In this document: in pieces, positions 1 to 7,813 of the stretch
Layout: every line of letters starts with the position of its first letter
How positions within the stretch are numbered: the first letter of the stretch is position 1
Assembly (NCBI GenBank): GCA_964573855.1
Contig: CAZNKO010000002.1
Coordinates: forward strand, 1 to 44,810
Source: CAZNKO01 sp964573855
Lineage (GTDB): Bacteria > Patescibacteriota > Patescibacteriia > UBA9934 > GWF2-40-263
Reading direction: 5' to 3'
DNA: 44,810 nucleotides
The notes under the pieces: generated by a model
What the model saw: the letters and a program-made list of their open reading frames with translations, nothing else
What the model was told of the DNA's origin: nothing
The model's database searches: none
Made by a program: the position numbers and the translations under genes

Positions 1-2
1 CG

Positions 3-854
3 ACTCTACAAGCTCCTAACGGAATTTGGTGGCAGAAGTTAGATATTCCCCTTGAGGATTATCGTTCGAAGTTTGAATCCTTGGTGCGCGAGCAGGGGAT
101 CTGGCCGGAGAATTTTAACGAAAATGCAAACAATTCTTCCGGGGAATACCTCTGGGATGTGACCGATGTCCGCGAAAGCTATCAATCCTTCGACCACGCC
201 CGCGATCTTTTTTATTGCTTCATGTGTTTTCATGAGGCAGAGCGACTCGCGTTTTGCGGCGGTTCCCTCGTTTGCAACGACATGATCGGCTCCGTCGTTA
301 ACAGTCGATCTTCAAATTGCAGGTATTGTTATGCCATGGTCGGTTGCCAGAACATGGAATACTCCATGAATTGTTTTAACTGTGAAAATTGTTTTGGCTG
401 TATTGGTCTTCAGAACAAAAAGTTTCATATTTTTAATGTCGCGTATCCAGAGGATGAATATTGGAAGATGGTAGATGAATTGAAATGCGCCATGCTGGAG
501 CGTGGGGAATATGGGGAATCGTTCCCGACCCGTTTTTCCGCCTCTTATTTTTATGAATCAGGAGCGGTCGCGCTTTTCGGGTGCGGAAAGGAGGACGCCG
601 AACAGTTGGGCATTGTTGAGTATGATCCGAACATGAATGGGGCTTCTGGGTACATGGAGGTCGCGAAAGACGTCAAGCGAACGTCCGATGTTCCAGACGC
701 CATAGACGACATGTCCGTGGATGAGTGGGCAGGGGTGCCGATTTTTGATGCAGAAAAAAATAGACAATATTCCTATCTGAAGCCGGAACTTGAGTTTTAT
801 CATCAAAAGCGGATTGCTGCCCCGAACAAGCATTTTATTTACCCGGATTTATGA
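3..854 (+). CDS. Cys-rich CPR-type protein, paralogue 1 (5'-partial, frameshifted at 3' end)
   Basis: This is the C-terminal half of a protein homologous to the three intact ~577-residue proteins that follow. The frame is open back to base 3, so the true start lies left of the window; a TTG at 81 is not a convincing start because the residues before it still align with the paralogues. Visible family features are the WPENFN...GEYL segment, the Cys cluster NCENCFGCIGLQNKK and the following CAMLERGEYGE block. The frame ends early at 854, just where the paralogues continue into a C-terminal zinc ribbon. That ribbon is present in the +1 frame (841-1005). One extra base in the T-rich run 831-840 explains the break. 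Function unknown. It could be a pseudogene, a sequencing error or, less likely, a programmed shift. Confidence 0.8.
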   Translation, partial: TLQAPNGIWWQKLDIPLEDYRSKFESLVREQGIWPENFNENANNSSGEYLWDVTDVRESYQSFDHARDLFYCFMCFHEAERLAFCGGSLVCNDMIGSVVNSRSSNCRYCYAMVGCQNMEYSMNCFNCENCFGCIGLQNKKFHIFNVAYPEDEYWKMVDELKCAMLERGEYGESFPTRFSASYFYESGAVALFGCGKEDAEQLGIVEYDPNMNGASGYMEVAKDVKRTSDVPDAIDDMSVDEWAGVPIFDAEKNRQYSYLKPELEFYHQKRIAAPNKHFIYPDL

Positions 855-1005
855 GCTGACACAGCAGATGAACTCTGCAATTTTTGTTGCAGAAAAATGT
901 TCAAAATGTTCAAAGGCCATTCGGGTTGGAAAATGCTTCGGATATCCGGAACGGACGATCTACTGCCGCCCGTGTTATTTGCAATATCTCGAGACACACA
1001 ATTAA
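841..1005 (+). pseudogene. Frame-shifted C-terminal zinc ribbon of paralogue 1
   Basis: In the frame one base off from the preceding segment, 841-1005 encodes TRIYELTQQMN followed by a C-x2-C...C-x2-C ribbon and the family ending CRPCYLQYLE. The intact paralogues have the same order: KHFLSRL, a short linker, then the ribbon. Removing a single T within 831-840 restores a continuous reading frame through the junction. I read this as the severed tail of paralogue 1, not as an independent gene. Confidence 0.75.
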
Positions 1006-1011
1006 TTCTCC

Positions 1012-1040
1012 ATTCTCTAATTCGCGCGAATAGGAGAATA
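1012..1040. promoter_or_regulatory. Repeated palindromic element, copy 1
   Basis: The core ATTCGCGCGAAT (1020-1031) is a perfect 12-bp palindrome. In this copy it is flanked by the matching arms ATTCTC (1012-1017) and GAGAAT (1034-1039), giving a 28-bp near-palindrome. It ends 8 bases before the start codon of paralogue 2. The same element recurs before 5187, 28489, 28901, 29191 and 29645. GAGAAT could serve as a -10 box, so promoter, operator or cassette boundary are all possible. Confidence 0.7.
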
Positions 1041-1048
1041 AGGAAATT

Positions 1049-2776
1049 ATGTCCAAAACACCGAAATTTGATGCGAAAGTAAAAGCCATCCTCGACGCCA
1101 CCAAACCCGGCGAGCGCACGTGCGCGCTCACGGGAGAGAAATGGAACATGACAGATGAAGAAATTGGGTGGTACAAAAAATTCAATGTCCCGCCGTCGAA
1201 GTTCCATCCGGAAATGCGCCGGCGATTATTGTTTGGATTTCCTTCGGGGGTCGCGATTTGGCGGAAGCCGCATATGACTACGAAAGAGCCAATCTTGAGT
1301 TTCGTGCATCCAGACAGTCCGTATCAAGTCGTGACAGATAAGGAATGGGCGGTTGGGGAATATCTTCGGGAAGGTCCGGAGCTCGACGCTTCGCGCCCAT
1401 TTTTTGATCAATTCGAGTCTCTCGCACACGCCGTTCCGGTTTCCGCTTTGCGCGCGGACCCCGCGGACGTGAATACGATCGGTGTCGATACCCTAAAGAT
1501 CGAGGATTCCCAAATGGTGTTCGGGTGCGCGGAAAACAAACGATGTTTTTATCTTTATACTTCGTATCAATGTGAGGATTGCGTGGATATTGCCAACACG
1601 CGACTCACCCAGGATTGTTACGCGATCAACCGATCCAAACAGCTTCATCAATGTCAGTTCGTTTTTGAATCTGCCCAATGCCAGCAAAGCGCGTTTCTCT
1701 TTGACTGCAAAAATCTTGATTATTGTTTCGGTGCAACAAACAAGGTCAACAAGAAATACTTGTGGTTCAATGAACAGCTCACGAAAGAGGAATGGGAAAA
1801 ACGCCGCGCCACGGTGGACCTCTCATCTCGCGCGGTACTCGAGGAATATTATAAGAGATTTTACGATCTTATTGCGAAGGCTGCGTGGCCGCCTTCTTAC
1901 ATCATTGGTTCCGAAGATTGCACGGGAGAATATCTTCAGGAGTCTGTGCGGTGCCATGATTCGTACTGGGTCAATCTAGGTGTGGATTTATATTCCTGCT
2001 TCATGGCCGTGGAGTTCCAGCAGAGCGCTTTTTCCATTTGGATCGGGTGGGGAAGTGACGTGTATTATACGTGCGACCATGTCGGCGGCCCGGTAAAATT
2101 TTGTTTCCGCACGTGGGACTGCACGGACATGGAGTACTCCATGGATTGCCGCAACTGTGAACACTGTTTCGGATGCGCGGGATTAAAGCGAAAAAAGTAC
2201 TGCATTTTCAATGTCCAATACACGCCGGAGGCGTACTGGAAGAAGCTGGATGAAATAAAATGTGCGATGTTGGATCGCGGCGAGTATGGCGAATTTTTCC
2301 CAGCAAAATTTTCCCAGAGCGGTTTCCAATTCTCGATGGGAGATTTGTTTGCTGAATATACACCCGAGGAATACCGTTTGTTTGCGGCCCCGAAATTTGA
2401 TCCGAATCGTGCCGCGGTGCACGCCTCCATGCAGGATGGCGAGGCAGCACTCACCACGGATACGCTTCCGGATCGTCTCGCGGACGCTTCAGAATCTCTG
2501 GTCGGCAAGCCGATTTTTGACAAGAAACTCGGGAGAAATTACAGCATCGCGCCCCTCGAGTGGGCGTTTTACCAGCGCCACAAGCTTGCCATCCCGAGCG
2601 AGCACTTCTTGAGCCGCCTCCGGAATATCGTCCGCACCTCAAACTCACCGGTCAAAATGGCCGCCTCTTGTTCCTCTTGCGGCACAGAAATTACTACTTA
2701 CAAAAACGCAACGTTCCCAAAGCGCAACCTCATGTGCCGCCCGTGCTATCTGAAATATCTTGAAAAAAACAATTAG
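1049..2776 (+). CDS. Cys-rich CPR-type protein, paralogue 2
   Basis: Intact 575-residue member of the tandem family; function unknown. The N-terminal ~110 residues (CALTG at 25-29, then WYKKFNVPPSKFHPEMRRR and WRKPH) match the layout of a paired zinc-finger domain that I remember from CPR proteins with CxxCG and CPxCR, but most metal ligands are replaced here. The centre has two related Cys-rich repeats, DCKNLDYCFGATN near 219 and DCRNCEHCFGCAG near 366, each followed by a KKY..FN.Q....E.W block, so the protein looks internally duplicated. The C-terminus is an intact ribbon, C541/C544 with C563/C566. The ATG at 1049 is shared in sequence context by all intact paralogues and lies just after the palindromic element. 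Confidence 0.85.
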   Translation: MSKTPKFDAKVKAILDATKPGERTCALTGEKWNMTDEEIGWYKKFNVPPSKFHPEMRRRLLFGFPSGVAIWRKPHMTTKEPILSFVHPDSPYQVVTDKEWAVGEYLREGPELDASRPFFDQFESLAHAVPVSALRADPADVNTIGVDTLKIEDSQMVFGCAENKRCFYLYTSYQCEDCVDIANTRLTQDCYAINRSKQLHQCQFVFESAQCQQSAFLFDCKNLDYCFGATNKVNKKYLWFNEQLTKEEWEKRRATVDLSSRAVLEEYYKRFYDLIAKAAWPPSYIIGSEDCTGEYLQESVRCHDSYWVNLGVDLYSCFMAVEFQQSAFSIWIGWGSDVYYTCDHVGGPVKFCFRTWDCTDMEYSMDCRNCEHCFGCAGLKRKKYCIFNVQYTPEAYWKKLDEIKCAMLDRGEYGEFFPAKFSQSGFQFSMGDLFAEYTPEEYRLFAAPKFDPNRAAVHASMQDGEAALTTDTLPDRLADASESLVGKPIFDKKLGRNYSIAPLEWAFYQRHKLAIPSEHFLSRLRNIVRTSNSPVKMAASCSSCGTEITTYKNATFPKRNLMCRPCYLKYLEKNN

Positions 2777-2795
2777 GTCTGCTAATTTGAGCTAT

Positions 2796-3029
2796 ATGAC
2801 GTATCCGCATATTTCTCGCGACCCAGGCATATTGGGCGGAAAACCAGTGATTGCCGACACGCGTATTTCAGTGGATATGATTTTGGAGTTCCTTTCTTCA
2901 GGCATGTCTGCGAAAGATATCGTGAAGCAGTATCCTCAATTAACCGAGGAATTTATCCGTGAGGCCTTGGCGTACGCGGCTACGGATATCCGGCGTTCCG
3001 AAATTGACTCGATCCGGCTCCCGAGGTAA
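2796..3029 (+). CDS. DUF433 family antitoxin
   Basis: Small 77-residue protein of the DUF433 (VapB-type, helix-turn-helix) family, recognised from ISRDPGILGGKPVIADTRIS and the later GMSAKDIVKQYPQLTEEFIREAL. In this family the protein is the antitoxin partner of a PIN-like nuclease and represses its own operon. The ATG at 2796 is preferred over upstream TTG codons because the conserved domain begins directly after it and the longer form overlaps the end of paralogue 2. The toxin gene follows after five bases, so the two are surely co-transcribed. The pair sits between two Cys-rich paralogues. Confidence 0.85.
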   Translation: MTYPHISRDPGILGGKPVIADTRISVDMILEFLSSGMSAKDIVKQYPQLTEEFIREALAYAATDIRRSEIDSIRLPR

Positions 3030-3034
3030 ATCGT

Positions 3035-3406
3035 ATGCGTTTCCTCGCGGACGAAAACGTGGCCGCGGAGGTTGTGCATGCCCTTGCCGAAGCCGGACAC
3101 GATGTGCTTCGCGTTTTTGATGTCATGCCTGGGGCAAGCGATAAAGACGTGCTTCAGCGCGCCTATCAGGAGGCGCGTATTATTTTGACGCATGATCAGG
3201 ATTTCGGAAATGTGCTTCGCTACCCCTTGCATGCCCATCGCGGCATTCTGCTCATGCGATTCAAAGATCAGTCACCCGCAAATGTCATTCGTCATTTAAA
3301 TGCATTGATCGATGAGACGTTTGAGCAGAAGATCCAAAATCGTCTCGTGATTGTCCGTGAGGATCACGTTCGATTTTATTCAGGTGAATCCAATAGTCGA
3401 TCATAA
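3035..3406 (+). CDS. DUF5615 PIN-like toxin
   Basis: A 123-residue PIN-like protein of the DUF5615 family, the usual partner of DUF433. The acidic nuclease motifs are visible: FLADENV at residues 3-9 and THDQDFGN further on, separated by the SDKDVLQRA helix. Family members are predicted Mg-dependent ribonucleases; activity here is inferred. It starts 5 bases after the DUF433 stop. Its last codons run to within 6 bases of paralogue 3, which lacks the palindromic element, so the module may have displaced the regulatory region of that gene. Confidence 0.85.
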   Translation: MRFLADENVAAEVVHALAEAGHDVLRVFDVMPGASDKDVLQRAYQEARIILTHDQDFGNVLRYPLHAHRGILLMRFKDQSPANVIRHLNALIDETFEQKIQNRLVIVREDHVRFYSGESNSRS

Positions 3407-3412
3407 TTCAGT

Positions 3413-5146
3413 ATGTCCAAAACTCCGAACTACGATGCAAAAATCAAAGCCATCCTCGACGCCACGCGGCCGGGGGAGCGGACGTGCGCGCTCACCGGTC
3501 AGAAATGGGAACTTACGGCCGGGGAGCTCGAATGGTGCTGGCGATTTCTCGTTCCTCCTTCAACGATCCATCCGTTCGTCCGGATGAAAATACTTTTTGC
3601 TTATAATTCGGCCCTTTCACTCTGGCGCAAGCCGCATGCGATCACGGGCGAACCTATCCTTTCTTATATTCATCCAGACAACCAAGTAAAGGTGGTAACA
3701 GATGCAGAGTGGATGAGTCTCGATCAATCTTCTCAAGGGCGGTCGGTGGATGTGAGCCAGCCGTTTTTTGATCAGTTGTATCAGCGTTACCTTGACACCA
3801 GCTTTCGCGCGCTCGCGACCCCCGGGGATTCCGTGAATACGATCGGATTTGGAATGCACAAGTGTCTCGATAGTTTCATGATTTTTGCTTCTTTGGATAT
3901 CGAACGTTCCTCATACGTGGAGGCCTCGACCTCTGTCAGGGATTCGGTTGATGTGACGAATTCCCTTGGTGGTATCGCGGAGAGTTCCAGTATTAATCGT
4001 TGTCGTTCTCTCTATAACTGTCATGTTGCGTTTGAGTGCCATGACTGTCTCAATTCCTGGTTTTTGTTTGATTGTCGAAATTGCGAGTACTGTTTCGGCG
4101 CGACGAATCAGAGGAACAAAAAGTACCTTTGGTTCAATGAGCAACTGACGAAAGAAGAATGGGAGCGGCGGCGAGAGGCCGTCGGCCTTTCGTCCTATGC
4201 GATTTTTGAACGCGAACGCAAACGTTTTTTCGATCTGGTTGCTGGATCCGTCTGGCCGGAAACGTTTAATATCGCCGCGGGCGCATCCACTGGGGAATAT
4301 CTCGAGGAAACCGTCCGTGTCCTGGAAGGATACCAATTGCAGAAAGTTACGGACTGCTTTCGTGTGTGGTTCGCGGTCGGCAGTTCAGATTGTGCCTATC
4401 AGACCGGTTCCGGATTCGGGTCGGAAATTTGGCAGACGAGCGGGGCCGCCTATTCCCAAAACGTAAAGTTCTCACACAATCTCACCAGATGCGAAGACGT
4501 TGAATACTGTGTGGCGTGCATGAACTGCTCCCATTGTTTTGGTTGCGTGAATTTGAATCGGAAACAGTATTGCATTTTGAACAAGCAGTATACGGAACAG
4601 GATTATTGGCGGACGTTGGACGATCTTAAATGCGTCATGCTGGAGCGCGGGGAATACGGTAAATCCGTTCCCGGTAAGATGAGCATTGTTGGTATGCCGT
4701 TTTCCGCCGCCGCACTACTGCTAGGAATCTCCAAAGAGGAGATTGAATTATTTGGCGGTGAAATCTATGACGCGAAACGCGGTATGTCGTATATGCCGGC
4801 CGAAGTCGACCCTGGTCACCGGTTAACGCCCGAGGCTCTCCCGGACCGTCTTGAGGACGCGACGGGGCTTGTGAATCGGGCGGTCTGGGATCCCGCGGCT
4901 GGCCGTTCGTATCCGATCATGCCGCGCGATTTTGATTTTGCGGAGCGTCATCATCTTCCCCTCCCGCGAAAGCATTTCCTCTCCCGATTGCAAGAGCTGA
5001 ATCTTCTTTCCAATGTTCCCGAGACGATAGATAGGGCGTGTGCTTCCTGCGGCAAGGGGATCAAAGTTTACCGGAATAACACGTTTTCCACGCGCCGGGT
5101 CTTGTGTGAGGCATGTTATCTCGCGTATCTTGAATCGCGCGGTTGA
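3413..5146 (+). CDS. Cys-rich CPR-type protein, paralogue 3
   Basis: Intact 577-residue paralogue of the genes at 1049 and 5187; function unknown. It shares the opening MSKTPNYDAKIKAILDAT, the CALTG block with lost zinc ligands, WRKPHAITGEPILS, the DCRNCEYCFGATNQRNKK repeat, a second Cys repeat (CMNCSHCFGCVN), the CVMLERGEYGK block and a C-terminal ribbon with C543/C546 and C565/C568. Middle sections differ strongly between copies, so the paralogues are old or diversifying. Unlike copies 2 and 4 it has no palindromic element upstream and probably depends on read-through from the toxin-antitoxin pair. Confidence 0.85.
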   Translation: MSKTPNYDAKIKAILDATRPGERTCALTGQKWELTAGELEWCWRFLVPPSTIHPFVRMKILFAYNSALSLWRKPHAITGEPILSYIHPDNQVKVVTDAEWMSLDQSSQGRSVDVSQPFFDQLYQRYLDTSFRALATPGDSVNTIGFGMHKCLDSFMIFASLDIERSSYVEASTSVRDSVDVTNSLGGIAESSSINRCRSLYNCHVAFECHDCLNSWFLFDCRNCEYCFGATNQRNKKYLWFNEQLTKEEWERRREAVGLSSYAIFERERKRFFDLVAGSVWPETFNIAAGASTGEYLEETVRVLEGYQLQKVTDCFRVWFAVGSSDCAYQTGSGFGSEIWQTSGAAYSQNVKFSHNLTRCEDVEYCVACMNCSHCFGCVNLNRKQYCILNKQYTEQDYWRTLDDLKCVMLERGEYGKSVPGKMSIVGMPFSAAALLLGISKEEIELFGGEIYDAKRGMSYMPAEVDPGHRLTPEALPDRLEDATGLVNRAVWDPAAGRSYPIMPRDFDFAERHHLPLPRKHFLSRLQELNLLSNVPETIDRACASCGKGIKVYRNNTFSTRRVLCEACYLAYLESRG

Positions 5147-5150
5147 TCTC

Positions 5151-5179
5151 CATCTCTAATTCGCGCGAATGGTAGAATA
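5151..5179. promoter_or_regulatory. Repeated palindromic element, copy 2
   Basis: ATTCGCGCGAAT at 5159-5170 is preceded by the invariant TCTCTA and followed by GGTAGAATAAG. TGGTAGAAT reads as an extended -10 box (TG, one base, TAGAAT) whose predicted start site falls within a few bases of the ATG at 5187, so a leaderless transcript is possible. Confidence 0.7.
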
Positions 5180-5186
5180 AGAAGAT

Positions 5187-6923
5187 ATGAGCAAAACCTC
5201 GAACTACGACGCAAAAGTAAAAGCCATCCTCGACGCCACGCACCCGGGGGAGCGGGTTTGCGCGCTCACGGGAGAGAAGTGGATGATGGATGAGCGCGAA
5301 ATTGGTTGGTACAAAAAATTTAACGTCCCGCCGTCGAAGTACAGTCCCTTTACGCGCATTAAAGCAATGGCCGCGTATTTTATTTTGTTTGACATCTGGT
5401 ACAACAAACATGCGGAAACAGGAAAACCGATCATCAGCAATATCCATCCCGCGACCGGTATCCGCGTCCTTCCGGATGAAGACTGGTTTGGACGAGACTT
5501 TTCTGACCTTTCTCTTGCTTTGGATCTCCAGAAACCATTTTTTCAACAATTGTACCGTTTAAGCCGGATGGTTCCCCGCGCGGCCGGATACAATCCGGTG
5601 AAGCCGGAACGTTCCATTGCGTTCATTTCTTTCGGAGACGAAGATAGTTATTTTGTTCTCGCGTGTCGTTCCAAGCGCAGCGTCTACTGCATCAACGGGT
5701 TCGATGTTGAGGATAGCGCGGAGTTGGATGCCGTAAATTCTGCCCGACGTTCTTATAACGTTATTTATTCCGATCGTGTCTATCAATGTAAATTCATCCG
5801 AGAGTCGCGGGACGTTCAATTCTCTTCCTTCTTGTTCGATTGTCGCAATTGCGAATATTGCTTTGGCGCCACGAACCAACGCAATAAAAAATATCTCTGG
5901 TTCAACGAGCAACTCTCAAGAGAGGAATGGGAACGTCGCGTTGCTGCCGTCGACCTTGCTTCGTTTGCCGTCCGTCAGGAGTATGAAAGGAAATTCCATG
6001 AACTGGTGAGCAAGGCTATTTGGCCTGAAAATTTTAACATCAACAGTCCCGGGTGTACGGGGGAGTATTTGACGGATTGCGTGGACGTGAAGGAGAGCTA
6101 CAATGCTCGGGGGGCGAGAGACGCGGAATACATTTGCTATTCCATTGGCCCATCGCACGATCTGTATTATGCAAGCGGAAATGCGGACGCCTCCGATTGT
6201 TATTACGGGGTCGGTTTTCACTATACGAGTCAAAGCAAATTTTCCCTTTCGATTACCCAACGGTGCCTCGGGGTGGAGTATTGCGAGAGCTGTTATGATT
6301 GTTCGTATTGTTTTGGACGTGTTGGATTACAAAGGAAGTCGTTTTGCATTCTGAACAAGCAATACACGGAGGCGGAGTATTGGAAGACCGTCGATGCCTT
6401 GAAGTGTGCGATGCTCGATCGGGGGGAATATGGTGAAGCGGCGCCAGCCTATTTTTCAACGCAACATTGGCCAGGATCAGGAGCCACGACGATCTATGAG
6501 GCAACGGAAGAGGACGCGCGAAGATTGCGTGCGGCGCAATTTCAGGCGTCGGACGACGACGCGGAAGGTCCACCAGTAGACCAAACAAAAATTCGCAACG
6601 TGGAAAGCATGCCAGACCGTGTGGCAAATGAGAGCATTGACAGTCTTGTTAGGGTTCCGTTTTTGGACCCAAAGATGGGTCGGCGGTTTTCGTATCTTAA
6701 ACCAGAGCTTGAGCTGTATCAGAAATTGGGGGTTGCCCCGCTGAGGCGGCATCCGACGGGATGCATCCATGATCTCTATCGCGAAATGAATCGGCCGATT
6801 TTTCACGAAACGACATGCGCGAAGTGCGGGAAGGGGATTCGGGTCGCGGATAATCAGGCGTATCCGAAGCGAATCATCTATTGTCAGCTCTGCTATTTGA
6901 GGTATCTTGAAGAGCGTGGATGA
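5187..6923 (+). CDS. Cys-rich CPR-type protein, paralogue 4
   Basis: Intact 578-residue paralogue; function unknown. It has the same order of parts as copies 2 and 3: degenerate N-terminal finger region (CALTGEKWMMDEREIGWYKK), the DCRNCEYCFGATNQRNKK repeat, a second repeat (CYDCSYCFGRVGLQRK), a CAMLDRGEYGE block and a C-terminal ribbon with C544/C547 and C566/C569. Several central Cys of the second repeat are retained (CESCYDCSYCF). The start ATG lies 8 bases after palindromic element copy 2. It is the last of the tandem set and is followed by an intergenic palindromic repeat. Confidence 0.85.
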   Translation: MSKTSNYDAKVKAILDATHPGERVCALTGEKWMMDEREIGWYKKFNVPPSKYSPFTRIKAMAAYFILFDIWYNKHAETGKPIISNIHPATGIRVLPDEDWFGRDFSDLSLALDLQKPFFQQLYRLSRMVPRAAGYNPVKPERSIAFISFGDEDSYFVLACRSKRSVYCINGFDVEDSAELDAVNSARRSYNVIYSDRVYQCKFIRESRDVQFSSFLFDCRNCEYCFGATNQRNKKYLWFNEQLSREEWERRVAAVDLASFAVRQEYERKFHELVSKAIWPENFNINSPGCTGEYLTDCVDVKESYNARGARDAEYICYSIGPSHDLYYASGNADASDCYYGVGFHYTSQSKFSLSITQRCLGVEYCESCYDCSYCFGRVGLQRKSFCILNKQYTEAEYWKTVDALKCAMLDRGEYGEAAPAYFSTQHWPGSGATTIYEATEEDARRLRAAQFQASDDDAEGPPVDQTKIRNVESMPDRVANESIDSLVRVPFLDPKMGRRFSYLKPELELYQKLGVAPLRRHPTGCIHDLYREMNRPIFHETTCAKCGKGIRVADNQAYPKRIIYCQLCYLRYLEERG

Positions 6924-6924
6924 G

Positions 6925-7051
6925 CTGGAATCTTTGAAATTTCTTCATCTGCTGCGTTGCGGGGCCCCGCTGACTCGTCAACGTACGGATAAAGTACGTC
7001 TCCTCGTCAGTTTCCCCGCGCCTAGCAGCTGGAGTTTTTCATAGATTCCAG
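6925..7051. repeat. REP-like long imperfect hairpin
   Basis: The ends CTGGAATCT (6925-6933) and AGATTCCAG (7043-7051) are inverted copies. Inside are CATCTGCTGCGTTGC (6946-6960), the facing CGCCTAGCAGCTG (7019-7031) and a central ACGTAC...GTACGT stem. The two inner ends recur in the element between rpsM and rpsK, so this is one member of a repeat family. There is no open frame in it. Confidence 0.7.
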
Positions 7052-7060
7052 TCGATAGAT

Positions 7061-7756
7061 ATGCAAGAACATATTATATTCAAAACATCTGATGGTATCG
7101 AAATCGTTGGTGATTATTACGCTTCGGGCCCTTCGACAAGCTCAGGGCCTAACGGCAAGTTTGCAATTCTTCTCCACATGATGCCGGCAACGAAGGAGAG
7201 CTGGAAGCCGTTTGCCGCGAAACTTGTCGCAAAGGGTTACGATGTGCTCGCGATCGACGAGCGCGGGCATGGGGAGAGCACTATGGGTGGCACATTGGAT
7301 TACAAAAAATTTGGCGAGGCTGAACAGCAGGCAAAAATTTTAGACGTTGAGGCTGCATTTGAGTTTCTAAAAGGGAACCCTTCGACAAGCTCAGGGCCAA
7401 GGGGGGCGACGGAGAAGAACACGGTTTTGGTCGGCGCGTCGATTGGCGCGAATCTCACGATCCAATTTTTGACCATGCATCCAGGCGTGGCCGTCGGCGT
7501 TGCGCTTTCGCCTGGATTGAATTACCGCGGGGTGACGACCGATGATAAAATCACGAAGCTCCATTCGGGACAGAAAATCGTTTTGGTCGCGAGCGACGAC
7601 GATGATCGTGATTCGGCCGCGAGTTGCCGCGAGCTTCATAGATTAAATGAGGTGCAGACGGTTTTGATTGAAAAGAATGGTCTCGGGCACGGCACGACCA
7701 TGTTCGAGCGGGATCCGAAATTGATGGATGAGATGATTAACTATCTGTCATTCTGA
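7061..7756 (+). CDS. Alpha/beta hydrolase
   Basis: A 231-residue cytoplasmic serine hydrolase of the alpha/beta fold, resembling dienelactone hydrolase or BAAT-type esterases. The oxyanion region (LLHMMPATKESW), the nucleophile elbow GASIG with Ser127, an Asp in the SDDDD stretch and His210 in GLGHG form the expected triad. Substrate cannot be predicted. Two copies of the repeat CCCTTCGACAAGCTCAGGG (7129-7147, 7378-7396) are inserted in frame, giving the peptides PSTSSGP, and the gene ends inside another repeat. The ATG at 7061 has no clear Shine-Dalgarno site. Confidence 0.8.
   Translation: MQEHIIFKTSDGIEIVGDYYASGPSTSSGPNGKFAILLHMMPATKESWKPFAAKLVAKGYDVLAIDERGHGESTMGGTLDYKKFGEAEQQAKILDVEAAFEFLKGNPSTSSGPRGATEKNTVLVGASIGANLTIQFLTMHPGVAVGVALSPGLNYRGVTTDDKITKLHSGQKIVLVASDDDDRDSAASCRELHRLNEVQTVLIEKNGLGHGTTMFERDPKLMDEMINYLSF
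7129..7147. repeat. In-frame CCCTTCGACAAGCTCAGGG repeat
   Basis: A 19-base semi-palindromic repeat within the hydrolase coding region, translated as PSTSSGP. An identical second copy lies at 7378-7396 in the same gene, and variants occur in mnmA (10099-10118, 10508-10540), alaS (20543-20561) and the HD gene (8670-8733). Confidence 0.8.
7378..7396. repeat. In-frame CCCTTCGACAAGCTCAGGG repeat, second copy
   Basis: Identical to 7129-7147 and in the same reading frame, so it adds the same PSTSSGP peptide to the hydrolase between the helix ending EFLKGN and the nucleophile elbow strand, where a surface loop is expected. Confidence 0.8.
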
Positions 7757-7806
7757 GCCGCAGGCGAAGAATCTTATGAGATCCTTCGCTGACGCTCAGG
7801 ATGACA
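7746..7806. repeat. TGTCATTCTGAG...AGGATGACA palindromic repeat
   Basis: Facing ends TGTCATTCTGAGC and GCTCAGGATGACA enclose GAAGAATCTTATGAGATCCTTCGC. It contains the stop codon of the hydrolase. Related copies are at 14099-14139, 18791-18858 and 33719-33777. This kind of gene-edge palindrome is widespread in bacterial genomes. Confidence 0.75.
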
Positions 7807-7813
7807 AAAGCCT

